From assembly GCF_007991735.1 (NCBI RefSeq), contig NZ_BJYX01000022.1:1-63741 (forward strand): DNA of 63,741 bases. The letters are read 5' to 3'. This stretch comes from Terrabacter aerolatus. Lineage in GTDB: Bacteria; Actinomycetota; Actinomycetes; Actinomycetales; Dermatophilaceae. Shown here one piece after another: positions 32,357 to 40,872 of the stretch (its first letter is position 1; every line of letters starts with the position of its first letter). The notes under the pieces were generated by a model that was given only the letters and a program-made list of their open reading frames with translations, did no database searches and was not told the origin of the DNA. Both the position numbers and the translations under genes were made by a program.

Positions 32357-32851
32357 GTGCAGCGTTTCATGCTCCACTCGAAGATCCACCGGGCCAGGGT
32401 GACGCAGGCCGACTTGCACTACGTCGGCTCGCTGACGATCGACCGCGACCTGCTCGACGCCGCCGACCTCTGGCCCGGTCAGCAGGTCGACGTCGTCGAC
32501 GTCGACAACGGCAACCGCCTCACGACCTACGCCATCGAGGGCGAGCGCGGCACCGGCATCGTGTGCATCAACGGCGCGGCCGCGCGGCTCATCTCGCCGG
32601 GTGACACGGTCATCATCATCGCCTACGCCGCGATGGACGATGCCGAGGCGCGCACCTTCGAGCCGAGGGTCGTCTTCGTCGACGAGCACAACCGGACGGT
32701 CGAGGTGGGGCACGATGCAGGGGATGTGCCCGACGGGTTCGGTCTCCTGACCTCCGCCGTCACGGAGCGCCACCACGACTACCAGCACGACCACCAGCAC
32801 GAACACCAGCACGAACACCAGCACGAACACCAGCACGACCACCAGGACTGA
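32357..32851 (+). CDS. panD: Aspartate 1-decarboxylase with a 12-His C-terminal tail
   Basis: Makes beta-alanine for the adjacent PanC. The proenzyme self-cleaves between Gly24 and Ser25 (H-Y-V-G-S), and the new Ser gives the pyruvoyl group. [13 protein letters not shown] and [12 protein letters not shown] are standard. The core normally ends near residue 125-138. Here it runs on to 164 with 12 histidines in the last 26 residues, from a 12-nt tandem repeat (CAG CAC GAA CAC type). The tail could bind metal ions; this is inference. GTG 32357 fits the cleavage-site spacing. nadB starts 12 bp later. Confidence 0.93.
   Translation: MQRFMLHSKIHRARVTQADLHYVGSLTIDRDLLDAADLWPGQQVDVVDVDNGNRLTTYAIEGERGTGIVCINGAAARLISPGDTVIIIAYAAMDDAEARTFEPRVVFVDEHNRTVEVGHDAGDVPDGFGLLTSAVTERHHDYQHDHQHEHQHEHQHEHQHDHQD
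32783..32842 (+). repeat. 12-nt tandem repeat coding the PanD His tail
   Basis: Five consecutive 12-nt units CAGCACGA(A/C)CAC encode Q-H-E/D-H. The three middle units are identical. GAACAC codons and the A content are unusual beside the neighbouring genes. Confidence 0.92.
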
Positions 32852-32863
32852 GAGGCCAGGCGT

Positions 32864-34687
32864 ATGCCGCAGAGCGGGCTACCCGACGTGACCGTCCCCC
32901 GGCGGTTGCGTGCCCCCGCACCGGGCTGGACGGCCACCGCCGACGTCATCGTCGTGGGCTCCGGCGTCGCCGGCCTCACGACCGCGCTCCGGCTGCGGCG
33001 TCGCGTCGACCGCGTGCTGCTCGTGACGAAGACGGTGCTCGACGAGGGCTCGACCGCCTGGGCGCAGGGCGGCATCGCGGCGGTCATGTCACCGGAGGAC
33101 AGCCCCGCCGAGCACATCCACGACACGCTCGTCGCGGGCGTCGGCCTCTGCGACGTCGACGCCGTCGAGGCGCTCGTGCGCGAGGGCACCGACGCGGTCT
33201 GGGACCTCATCGCCCTCGGGGCGGAGTTCGACCGCGGCGACAGCGGCGGCCTGTCGCTGACCCGTGAGGGCGGCCACCACCGCGACCGCATCCTGCACGC
33301 CGGCGGTGACGCCACCGGGCGCGAGATCAGCCGCGCCCTCATCGCAGCCCTCGACCGGGTGCGCGACGACCCGGGCATCGAGGTCATCGAGCACGCCCTC
33401 GTCGTCGACCTGCTGACCGACGCCGACCAGCGCGTCTGCGGCGTGACCCTCCACGTCATCGGGGAGGGGCAGGTCGACGGCGTCGGGGCCGCGCACGCAC
33501 GGGCCGTCGTGCTCGCCACCGGTGGACTCGGCCAGATCTACGCCTCGACCACCAACCCGTCCGTCGCGACCGGCGACGGGATGGCCGCCGCGCTGCGGGC
33601 CGGCGCCGTGCTCGCCGACCTCGAGTTCGTCCAGTTCCACCCGACGGTGCTGTGGCTCGGCGAGGGCTCACGGGGCCAGCAGCCGCTCATTTCCGAGGCG
33701 GTCCGTGGCGAGGGCGCCTTCCTCGTCGACGAGGCGGGGGAGCGGTTCATGCAGGGCCAGCACCCGCTGGCCGACCTCGCGCCGCGCGACGTCGTGGCCC
33801 GGGCCATCATCGCCCGCATGCGCGAGACCGGCACCGACCACGTCTACCTCGACTGCCGCCACCTCGGCGCCGAGTTCCTCGAGCAGCGCTTCCCGTCGAT
33901 CGTCCAGCGCTGTCGCGAGCTCGGGTTCGACCCGGCCACGCAGCTGCTGCCCGTCGCACCGGCCCAGCACTACGCGAGCGGCGGGGTGCGCACCGACCTG
34001 CGCGGCCGCTCCTCGCTCGAGGGCCTCTACGCGTGCGGCGAGACCTCGTGCACCGGGGTGCACGGCGCCAACCGCCTCGCCTCCAACTCCCTCCTCGAGG
34101 GGCTCGTCTTCGCCCGCCGCATCGCCGACGACCTCACGGCCCGCCTCGCTGCGGGTGAGCTGCCCGAGGCGACGCCCGTCGCGGCGGAGGGTGAGCCCGA
34201 GCTGATCCGCGGCAAGCGGCGCCTCGACGTCCAGCGCGCCATGACGGCGGGCTCCGGCACGGTGCGCTCGGCCGGCTCGCTCGCCGCGACGCAGGAGACC
34301 CTCGCCGCCCTCGCAGCCCGGGCCGTCACCGACGCGGCCGACAAGCAGGGCGGTCCCAAGAGCTGGGAGACGACCAACCTGCTCCACCTCGGACGCGCGC
34401 TGACGTATGCCGCCGCGTTGCGTGACGAGACCCGTGGCGGTCACGTGCGCGAGGACTTCCCGGCCCGTGACGACGCGCACTTCCTGCACCACGTGCACCT
34501 TGAGCGCGCCGCTTCGGGGGTGCTGGAGGCGACGGTGGTGCCCGTGCCACGGGCCAACCTCGTCGGTCTCGACCTCGACGGCTCGGTGCCGCTGGACGTG
34601 CTCGACGAGGACCGCGTGGACGGCACGGTGACCACGGGACACGCTGGACGGCATACGCAACCGGCTGGGACGAAGGAGAAGCAGTGA
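32864..34687 (+). CDS. nadB: L-aspartate oxidase
   Basis: FAD enzyme oxidising aspartate to iminoaspartate, the first step to NAD. It shows V-I-V-V-G-S-G-V-A-G-L-T-T-A at about 29-42, S-T-A-W-A-Q-G-G-I-A-A-V, H-P-T-V-L and the substrate region Q-H-Y-A-S-G-G-V, then N-R-L-A-S-N-S-L-L-E-G. The last 100 or so residues are a helical domain with a variable tail. At 607 aa it is slightly long. No nadA is nearby; it may lie elsewhere. The start ATG is part of a TATGCCG motif (ATG CCG). nadC overlaps its stop by 4 nt. Confidence 0.94.
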   Translation: MPQSGLPDVTVPRRLRAPAPGWTATADVIVVGSGVAGLTTALRLRRRVDRVLLVTKTVLDEGSTAWAQGGIAAVMSPEDSPAEHIHDTLVAGVGLCDVDAVEALVREGTDAVWDLIALGAEFDRGDSGGLSLTREGGHHRDRILHAGGDATGREISRALIAALDRVRDDPGIEVIEHALVVDLLTDADQRVCGVTLHVIGEGQVDGVGAAHARAVVLATGGLGQIYASTTNPSVATGDGMAAALRAGAVLADLEFVQFHPTVLWLGEGSRGQQPLISEAVRGEGAFLVDEAGERFMQGQHPLADLAPRDVVARAIIARMRETGTDHVYLDCRHLGAEFLEQRFPSIVQRCRELGFDPATQLLPVAPAQHYASGGVRTDLRGRSSLEGLYACGETSCTGVHGANRLASNSLLEGLVFARRIADDLTARLAAGELPEATPVAAEGEPELIRGKRRLDVQRAMTAGSGTVRSAGSLAATQETLAALAARAVTDAADKQGGPKSWETTNLLHLGRALTYAAALRDETRGGHVREDFPARDDAHFLHHVHLERAASGVLEATVVPVPRANLVGLDLDGSVPLDVLDEDRVDGTVTTGHAGRHTQPAGTKEKQ

Positions 34688-35568
34688 GTGGCGACGGCCT
34701 GAGCGGGTTCCCGCACGAGTGGGCGCAGGAGCTCGTCGCGGTGGCGCTGCGCGAGGACCTCGGCCCGGAGGGCGTCGACGTGACGACCCTGGCGACGATC
34801 CCCGCCGACCAGACGCGCACGGCCGAGATCGTCGCGCGGGCGCCCGGCGTCGTCGCGGGCGTGCCGGTCATCGCCCTCGTCCTCGCCGCGGTCGCTCAGG
34901 AGGTCGGCGGCGACGTGCCGACGGTCGAGGTCGTGAGCGGCGACGGTGCCCGGCTCGAGCGCGGCGACGTCATCGCGCGGCTCACCGGCCCGACGCAGGT
35001 GATCCTCGTGGCCGAGCGGACGATCCTCAACATCCTGAGCAGGCTGTCGGGCGTGGCGACGCACACGCGGCGCTGGGCGGACGCGCTCGAGGGCACTCGG
35101 ACGATGGTCCTCGACACGCGCAAGACGACACCCGGCCTGCGCTGGCTCGAGAAGTACGCCGTGCGCTGCGGCGGCGGCACGAACAAGCGCATGGGCCTCT
35201 ACGACGTCGCGATGATCAAGGACAACCACAAGCTCGCGGCCGGCTCGGTGGCGGCGGCATATGCGCTCGTGCGCGACCGGTTCCCCGACGTCGACGTCCA
35301 GGTCGAGGTGACGACACCGGCCGAGGCGCAGGAGGCCTACGAGGCCGGCGCGCGCTTCATCATGTGCGACAACATGACGGTCGACGTGCTCGGCCGGACC
35401 GTCGAGCTGCTCCGCGCCGCAGGCGAACCCGTCGAGATCGAGGCCACCGGCGGCCTGACCCTGGAGGTGGTCCGCGAGTATGCCGGCACGGGCGTCGACT
35501 ACGTCTCGGTCGGTGGCCTGACGCACAGCTCACCCATCGTCGACATCGCCCTCGACCTCACCGACTGA
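34684..35568 (+). CDS. nadC: Nicotinate-nucleotide pyrophosphorylase (quinolinate phosphoribosyltransferase)
   Basis: Converts quinolinate and PRPP to nicotinate mononucleotide. The 294-aa protein carries E-D-L-G-P-E-G-V-D-V-T-T near the N-terminus, L-N-I-L-S-R-L-S-G-V-A-T, D-T-R-K-T-T-P-G-L-R, G-G-G-T-N-K-R-M-G-L-Y-D and K-D-N-H, all typical. GTG in the GTGA overlap with nadB. It ends the cofactor operon; the next gene is convergent and begins 4 bp beyond. Confidence 0.95.
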   Translation: MSGDGLSGFPHEWAQELVAVALREDLGPEGVDVTTLATIPADQTRTAEIVARAPGVVAGVPVIALVLAAVAQEVGGDVPTVEVVSGDGARLERGDVIARLTGPTQVILVAERTILNILSRLSGVATHTRRWADALEGTRTMVLDTRKTTPGLRWLEKYAVRCGGGTNKRMGLYDVAMIKDNHKLAAGSVAAAYALVRDRFPDVDVQVEVTTPAEAQEAYEAGARFIMCDNMTVDVLGRTVELLRAAGEPVEIEATGGLTLEVVREYAGTGVDYVSVGGLTHSSPIVDIALDLTD

Positions 35569-35572
35569 CGGG

Positions 35573-36262
35573 TCAGAAGCGGCGGTGCCAGAGGTTGACG
35601 GCGTAGTCGACGCCCGTCGCGTCGGGGTGCTCGGCGAGGATGAGGTCGGCGTGCTCCGGCGCGAACTCGATCCCGACGACGGCCTCGAAGTCCTCGCGCG
35701 AGTCGAACTCCCAACGGATGTCGAGCTGCTCGCGCTCCCAGCCCTGTCGCTGCCAGAAGCGCTCGACGGCGCGCGGGTCGTAGGAGGGCAGCGCCCGCCG
35801 GAACCACTGGCCGAACGTCGACCGGGTCGCGTCGTTGTCGATGACGAACGCCGCCCCACCTGGTCGCATGACGCGGTCGAGCTCGGCCAGCCCCGGCTCG
35901 CATCCTGGTCCGAAGAAGTAGGCCCACCGCGCGTGCGCGACGTCGAACGAGTCGTCGGGCACTCCGATCGCATCTGCGCCGTCCTCGCGGACCGAGACGG
36001 ACGGCATACCCGAGATGCGTTGTGCCGCAAGCGAAGCCAGTGGCGGGTGCGGCTCGACACCGAGGACCGAACGGGCGTCGCGGGCGAAGAACGGCAGGTG
36101 GTAGCCGGTGCCGCACCCGACGTCGAGGACGTCGCGTCCTGACCAGTCGAGCACGGCGCGCATCGCGTCCTCGATGACGTGGGCGCGGTCGACGCCGCGG
36201 TTCTCGACCTCGTAGACGTCGGGCGTCTCCCAGATGTTGGGGGACGGGATGATCTCGCTCAT
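35573..36262 (-). CDS. Class I SAM-dependent methyltransferase, 229 aa
   Basis: A small-molecule or tRNA-type methyltransferase fold. Motif I V-L-D-V-G-C-G-T-G-Y-H-L lies at about 45-56, motif II ends at V-E-P-H, and R-P-G-G-A-A-F-V-I-D-N is at about 135. It has no extra domain, and the substrate cannot be told. It starts 7 bp after the cysteine-rich gene behind it, so the two are probably one operon. Confidence 0.82.
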   Translation of the reverse strand: MSEIIPSPNIWETPDVYEVENRGVDRAHVIEDAMRAVLDWSGRDVLDVGCGTGYHLPFFARDARSVLGVEPHPPLASLAAQRISGMPSVSVREDGADAIGVPDDSFDVAHARWAYFFGPGCEPGLAELDRVMRPGGAAFVIDNDATRSTFGQWFRRALPSYDPRAVERFWQRQGWEREQLDIRWEFDSREDFEAVVGIEFAPEHADLILAEHPDATGVDYAVNLWHRRF

Positions 36263-36269
36263 CGTCGGC

Positions 36270-37070
36270 TCACTTCCCGCGCTGCGCCTCGATCGTGGCG
36301 GGGTGCACGAGCAGCGGGAGCAGCTTGCGCACGCCGCGGGCGCGGACGGCCTTGACCTGGGCGAGGTGCGCCTCGGCGCGGATCGCCAGCTCGGCGTAGG
36401 CCAGCGGCCCCATGAGCTCGGTCAGCTCGGGCGCGTTGGAGCGGTAGACCGGCTCGCGGCCGACGTGCGCCTCGGAGTTGCCCGAGCAGTACCAGTCGAG
36501 GTCGTGGCCACCGGGACCCCACCCGCGACGGTCGTACTCGGTGATCGTCACCTCGAGGTAGCTCGTGTCGTCGGGCAGCTCGACGGTGCGGAAGGTGCGC
36601 CGGATCGGCAGCTGCCAGCAGACGTCGGGCTTGAGCGTGTGCGGCTCGACCCCGGTCAGGACGGCGTGCTGGTGCAGCGCGCAGCCGGCGCCCGCGGGGA
36701 AGCCGGGACGGTTGAGGAAGATGCAGGCACCGTCGACGACCTTCGTCTTGCGCGCGCCGTCCTCCTTCTCGGTCCAGTCGTCCTTGCTGCCGGTGGCGCG
36801 GCCGACGGAGTGGTACTCCCACTCGTCCTCGCCGAGCTCCGCGACGGCCTTCTCGACCCGCTTCCAGTCGTCCTTGTCCGTGAAGTGCGCTCCGAGCGTG
36901 CAGCACCCGTCGTCGGGCCGCCCGGCGTAGATGCCCTGGCAGCCGCTGCCGAAGATGCACGTCCAGCTGCTCGTCAGCCACGTGAGGTCGCAGCGGTAGC
37001 GCTGGTTGCTGTCGGCGGGGTCGGCGAACTCGACCCAGACGCGGGGGAGGTCCAGAGGTGCTTCGGCCAC
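36270..37070 (-). CDS. Cysteine-rich conserved protein, possible metal-cluster binder
   Basis: Not firmly recognised. The 266-aa protein has clustered cysteines in the first 60 residues ([18 protein letters not shown] and D-G-C-C) and more near 115-150 ([14 protein letters not shown] and D-V-C-W-Q-L-P). Such spacing recalls YkgJ/DUF3109-type proteins that bind zinc or an iron-sulfur cluster. It has no signal peptide or membrane segment. GTG start. It forms a likely operon with the downstream methyltransferase. The 253 bp upstream hold only two TATGCCG motifs and no visible gene. Confidence 0.7.
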   Translation of the reverse strand: MAEAPLDLPRVWVEFADPADSNQRYRCDLTWLTSSWTCIFGSGCQGIYAGRPDDGCCTLGAHFTDKDDWKRVEKAVAELGEDEWEYHSVGRATGSKDDWTEKEDGARKTKVVDGACIFLNRPGFPAGAGCALHQHAVLTGVEPHTLKPDVCWQLPIRRTFRTVELPDDTSYLEVTITEYDRRGWGPGGHDLDWYCSGNSEAHVGREPVYRSNAPELTELMGPLAYAELAIRAEAHLAQVKAVRARGVRKLLPLLVHPATIEAQRGK

Positions 37071-37323
37071 CGACTCACCCTATGCCGCCGAGGATTCCAC
37101 CGCGTCGACGACGCCCACCCCGTGGATGGCGCGTCGGCGGCGTGAACCCGATCGCGTATGCCGTGTCCTGCCTCCCACCGGCCCGCGGGCGTACGCTGGC
37201 GGTGGCGTCCAGGTCGCCTCCGGTGCGCGGGAAGGGGCTCAGCCTCCCTGGGGCGGAACAGCACGCGGTCCGACCTCCTTTCGGCCCGATGAGCGCACGC
37301 GGGCACGACGAGAGGAGGCCGTC

Positions 37324-38685
37324 ATGGCCCTGTCCCTGCCCGCCAACCCCGACCTCGAGCACCTGCGCCGCGAGGCGCGCCGGCTCCAGCGGGCCGTCCG
37401 CTCCGGCCGGCCACGTGCGGTCGGCGACGTCGAGCGGCACCATCCAGAGGGTGCTCCTGCCGACGCCACGACCTTTGCCCTGTCAGATGCCCAGCTCGTC
37501 GTGGCGCGTCGCCTCGGGTTCGCGAGCTGGCCGCGGCTGCGTGCGTACCTCGCTGCGGCGGCCGACCTGAGCCGCGACCCTGCTGCCCTCGACCCGGCGT
37601 CCGAGGAGGCCGACGAGACCGACGAGGCCGACGAGGCCGACGAGGCCGACGAGGCCGACGAGACCGACGAGACCGACGAGGCCGACGAGGCCGACGAGGC
37701 CGACGATGCTCACGGCGCCGGGATCGGCGAGTCCGCCTCTCTCGCCTCTCCCGCCGCTCTCGTAGCGGCGCTCGCCTGCCTGACCTACACCGACCGCGAC
37801 GATCCCGACCGCTGGATCCGGTCCGCGCGGCTGCTCGCGCACGAACCGGGTCTCGTCGACCGCGACGTCTTCGTCGCAGCAGCGGCCGGCGACGCGCGCG
37901 CCGTCCGGGCGCACGTCACCGCAGACCGCGGAGCTGCGACCCGGGAGGGTGGGCCGTTCCGGTGGCCACCGCTGCTCTACCTCGTCTACTCACGGCTGCC
38001 GCAGGTCGACGCCGTCGGCTCCGCGCGCGTCCCGCTCGATGCCGGTGCCGACCCCGACAGCGGCTACCTCTGGCAGGGGCTGCCCACCGCGTTCACGGCC
38101 CTGACCGGCGTGTTCGGGGAGGGCGAGATGGGGCCGGGTCGCCAGCCCCGGCACCCGCAGTGGCGGGCACTCGCCGAGCTGCTCCTCGAGCGCGGCGCCG
38201 ACCCCAATGACCGGCAGGCGCTCTACAACCGGATGTTCGGGCGCGACGACAGCCATCTCGAGCTGCTCCTCGCGCACGGCCTGGGCCGTCCCTCCTCCGA
38301 GGTCTGGGCCCGTCGCACGGGCGAGCCCGCCGAGACGATCGCGGAGATGATCGCCCGGCAGGTCGACTGGGCCCGGGACCACGGCCTCACCGACCGCCTC
38401 GCCCTGCTCGTCGACCACGGCGTGGCCGACGCCGCGGTGCTGGAGGGGCTGCCGCGTCCACGAGTGCCTCGGGGCAGGACCGCCCTGCACCAGGCGGCGT
38501 TCATGGACGACGTCGAGCAGGTGCGTCTGCTGCTGGCGGACGGGGCCGACCCGGAGGCGCGCGACGACGTGCACGGCACTCGGCCCTACGACTGGGCGGT
38601 CTGGGCCCGCGCCGACGGCGCCGCGGCGGTGCTGCGTGAGGTCACCACACGGCATACGCGAGGAGTCCCCGACGGCGAGGGCTAG
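37324..38685 (+). CDS. Ankyrin-repeat protein with an acidic tandem-repeat linker
   Basis: A 453-aa cytoplasmic protein. Residues 1-90 form a helical head (L-P-A-N-P-D-L-E-H-L-R-R-E-A-R-R) found in several actinobacterial ankyrin proteins. Residues about 94-128 are a pure E-A-D / E-T-D repeat. Ankyrin-like units follow, with L-L-L-E-R-G-A-D-P-N (about 290) and G-R-T-A-L-H-Q-A-A-F ... L-L-L-A-D-G-A-D-P-E-A-R-D (about 385-425). The partner is unknown. ATG 37324 has GAGGAGG upstream; the frame is open earlier without coding character. Confidence 0.8.
   Translation: MALSLPANPDLEHLRREARRLQRAVRSGRPRAVGDVERHHPEGAPADATTFALSDAQLVVARRLGFASWPRLRAYLAAAADLSRDPAALDPASEEADETDEADEADEADEADETDETDEADEADEADDAHGAGIGESASLASPAALVAALACLTYTDRDDPDRWIRSARLLAHEPGLVDRDVFVAAAAGDARAVRAHVTADRGAATREGGPFRWPPLLYLVYSRLPQVDAVGSARVPLDAGADPDSGYLWQGLPTAFTALTGVFGEGEMGPGRQPRHPQWRALAELLLERGADPNDRQALYNRMFGRDDSHLELLLAHGLGRPSSEVWARRTGEPAETIAEMIARQVDWARDHGLTDRLALLVDHGVADAAVLEGLPRPRVPRGRTALHQAAFMDDVEQVRLLLADGADPEARDDVHGTRPYDWAVWARADGAAAVLREVTTRHTRGVPDGEG
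37603..37707 (+). repeat. 9-nt tandem repeat coding Glu-Ala/Thr-Asp
   Basis: Near-perfect GACGAGGCC / GACGAGACC units run for about 105 bp inside the ankyrin gene. The array is in frame and likely to vary in copy number. Confidence 0.9.
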
Positions 38686-38694
38686 CGTGGGCCC

Positions 38695-39321
38695 ATGACG
38701 CCGAGGGCCAGCAGCGAGCCGACGCCGAAGGGGCGGGGGCGCCGCCCGGGTGGCGTCGACACGCGGGCGGCCATCGTCAGCTCGGCCCGGAAGTCCTTTG
38801 CTGCCAAGGGTTACGACAAGTCGAGCCTGCGCGGCATCGCCCGTGACGCCGGGGTCGACCCGGCGCTCGTGCACCACTACTTCGACGGCAAGGCGGCGCT
38901 CTTCGCCGAGACGATGGCCGTGCCGGTCAACCCCGCCGAGCTCATCGAGCACGTGCTCGACGGCGGTCGGGAAGGGCTGGGGCGGCGGCTCGTCGAGACG
39001 TTCCTGACGGTCTGGGAGCCCCCCGAGCGCCGCGAGGCCCTTGTCGCCCTCGTGCGCTCGGCGATGACGAGCGACGAGGCGGCGCGGATGCTGCGCGAGT
39101 TCCTCGGGCGCGAGGTCTTCGGGCGGCTGGCGGCCTCGGCGGGCGCGGAGGACGCGCAGCTGCGCGGCGCGCTGGCGGCCTCGCAGATGATCGGGGTGGT
39201 CATCGCGCGCTACGTCGTGCGCGTCCCGGGCCTGGTCGACGCGAGCCGCGACGAGCTCGTCGACCGGCTCGGCCCGGTCCTGCAGGGCTACCTGGTGGAC
39301 GGTTCGGTCGCACCGGAGTAG
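38695..39321 (+). CDS. TetR/AcrR-family regulator, 208 aa
   Basis: The helix-turn-helix is at about 25-70 (R-A-A-I-V-S-S-A-R-K-S-F-A-A-K-G, then L-R-G-I-A-R-D-A-G-V-D-P-A-L-V-H-H-Y-F). The C-terminal domain ends in an Arg/Asp/Leu-rich helix, as in the TetR_C_17-like group. A basic, Pro-rich head precedes the DNA-binding domain. The ABC exporter genes follow on the same strand with an inverted repeat in the 10-bp gap, so autoregulation of a three-gene unit is likely. Confidence 0.88.
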   Translation: MTPRASSEPTPKGRGRRPGGVDTRAAIVSSARKSFAAKGYDKSSLRGIARDAGVDPALVHHYFDGKAALFAETMAVPVNPAELIEHVLDGGREGLGRRLVETFLTVWEPPERREALVALVRSAMTSDEAARMLREFLGREVFGRLAASAGAEDAQLRGALAASQMIGVVIARYVVRVPGLVDASRDELVDRLGPVLQGYLVDGSVAPE

Positions 39322-39323
39322 AT

Positions 39324-39339
39324 TTCATCACATGATGAA
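39324..39339 (+). promoter_or_regulatory. TetR operator overlapping the ABC ATPase start
   Basis: TTCATCA-ca-TGATGAA is a perfect 7-bp inverted repeat. It begins 2 bp after the tetR stop and contains both candidate ATG codons of the ABC ATPase (39332 and 39335). This AT-rich site in GC-rich surroundings fits a TetR operator. Confidence 0.7.
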
Positions 39340-40102
39340 TAACAGTGGTCCGGCGGTCGCCGTGAGCGGCCTGCAGGTCGTGCGCGGCAGGCGTCGGGTC
39401 ATCCCGGGCCTCGACCTCGAGATCCCCGGCGGCCAGGTCGTCGGCCTGCTCGGCCCCTCCGGCTCGGGCAAGTCCACGCTCATGCGCTGCATCGTCGGCG
39501 TCCAGGTCGTCGAGTCGGGCACCGTGACGGTGCTCGGCCACCCCGCGGGCTCGGCCGTGCTGCGCGACCGCGTCGGCTACGTCACCCAGAGCCCCAGCGT
39601 CTACGCCGACCTCAGCGTGCGCGACAACGTCACCTACTTCGGCCGAGCCGTCGGACTGAGGGGCGCCGAGCTGCGTGAGGCCGTCGACCGCACCCTGGCC
39701 GAGGTCGACCTCACGTCCTACGCCGACCAGCTCGTCCAGGACCTCTCCGGAGGCCAGGAGTCGCGCGTCTCCCTCGCTGCGGCGCTCGTCGGGCGGCCGA
39801 GCCTGCTCGTGCTCGACGAGCCGACCGTGGGACTCGACCCGGTGCTGCGCCGCGACCTCTGGGACCTCTTCCGGCACCTCGCCGACCGCGGCCACTCGCT
39901 CGTCGTGTCGAGCCACGTCATGGACGAGGCGACCCGCTGCGACCGCCTCGTCCTGCTCCGCGAGGGGAGGGTGCTCGCCGACGTCACACCCGCCGAGCTG
40001 CTCCAGCAGACCGGTGCCGTCGACGCCGACGCCGCCTTCCTCGCGCTCATCGACGCCGAGACGGCCAGGACTGCCGGCTCCGGTGAGAGGAGCGCGTCAT
40101 GA
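39332..40102 (+). CDS. ABC transporter ATP-binding protein
   Basis: ATPase of an ABC-2 exporter, 256 aa. Walker A G-P-S-G-S-G-K-S-T (about 42), Q-loop V-T-Q-S-P-S-V-Y, signature L-S-G-G-Q-E (about 138), Walker B L-L-V-L-D-E-P-T (about 158) and the switch His in S-S-H are all present. It starts inside the palindrome at 39324-39339 without a well-spaced ribosome site (GGAG is 14 nt upstream), so leaderless translation is possible. The stop overlaps the permease (ATGA). Confidence 0.9.
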   Translation: MMNNSGPAVAVSGLQVVRGRRRVIPGLDLEIPGGQVVGLLGPSGSGKSTLMRCIVGVQVVESGTVTVLGHPAGSAVLRDRVGYVTQSPSVYADLSVRDNVTYFGRAVGLRGAELREAVDRTLAEVDLTSYADQLVQDLSGGQESRVSLAAALVGRPSLLVLDEPTVGLDPVLRRDLWDLFRHLADRGHSLVVSSHVMDEATRCDRLVLLREGRVLADVTPAELLQQTGAVDADAAFLALIDAETARTAGSGERSAS

Positions 40103-40833
40103 ACGCCGCGCTCACCGTCGCCACCTCGGGGCGCGTGCTGCGCCAGGTGCGCACCGACCGTCGCACCATCGCGCTCATCATCGTCGTGCCGTGCGTCCTG
40201 CTCGGGCTGCTCGCCTGGATCTACGACGGCACACCGGTCTTCGACGCGATCGGGCCCGCCCTGCTCGGCGTCTTCCCGATGATCGTCATGTTCATCGTCA
40301 CCTCCGTCGCCACCCTTCGCGAACGCCAGACCGGCACGCTCGAGCGCCTCCTGACGACGCCGATGGGCAAGGGCGACTTCATGATGGGGTATGCCGCCGC
40401 GTTCGGTGCGCTCTCCACCGTGCAGGCCCTGATCGCAACGGGATTCGCCGTGTGGGTGTGCGGTCTGGACGTGGCCGGGCCGCTGTGGCTCCTCGTCGTG
40501 GTCGCCGTCTTCGACGCCGTCCTCGGCACGGCGCTCGGGCTCCTCGCGAGCGGCTTCGCGCGCACCGAGTTCCAGGCCGTGCAGTTCATGCCCGCGTTCC
40601 TGCTGCCCCAGTTCCTGCTGTGTGGTCTGCTCGTGCCCCGGGACCAGCTGCCGACGGTGCTCGAGTGGGTGAGCAACGTCCTCCCGCTGTCCTACGCCGT
40701 CGACGCGATGAAGGAGATCGCGAGCAACGCCGACCCCGTGACCGCCGTGCTCGGCGACCTCGGCGTCGTCGCGGCCTTCATCGCCGGTGCGCTCGCCCTC
40801 GCCTCGCTCACGCTGAGCCGCCGCTCGGCCTGA
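40099..40833 (+). CDS. ABC-2 type exporter permease
   Basis: A 244-aa membrane protein with six hydrophobic segments, beginning after V-R-T-D-R-R-T-I-A-L and including the E-R-Q-T-G-T-L-E-R-L-L-T-T-P motif typical of ABC-2 permeases (about 75-88). It pairs with the upstream ATPase (4-nt overlap) and the TetR gene. The exported compound is unknown; drugs or lipids are usual for the family. A CGGCATA motif lies just behind the stop. Confidence 0.88.
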   Translation: MNAALTVATSGRVLRQVRTDRRTIALIIVVPCVLLGLLAWIYDGTPVFDAIGPALLGVFPMIVMFIVTSVATLRERQTGTLERLLTTPMGKGDFMMGYAAAFGALSTVQALIATGFAVWVCGLDVAGPLWLLVVVAVFDAVLGTALGLLASGFARTEFQAVQFMPAFLLPQFLLCGLLVPRDQLPTVLEWVSNVLPLSYAVDAMKEIASNADPVTAVLGDLGVVAAFIAGALALASLTLSRRSA

Positions 40834-40872
40834 CGGCATACGTCACCGACGGGGCGCCACTAGGGTGAACGC

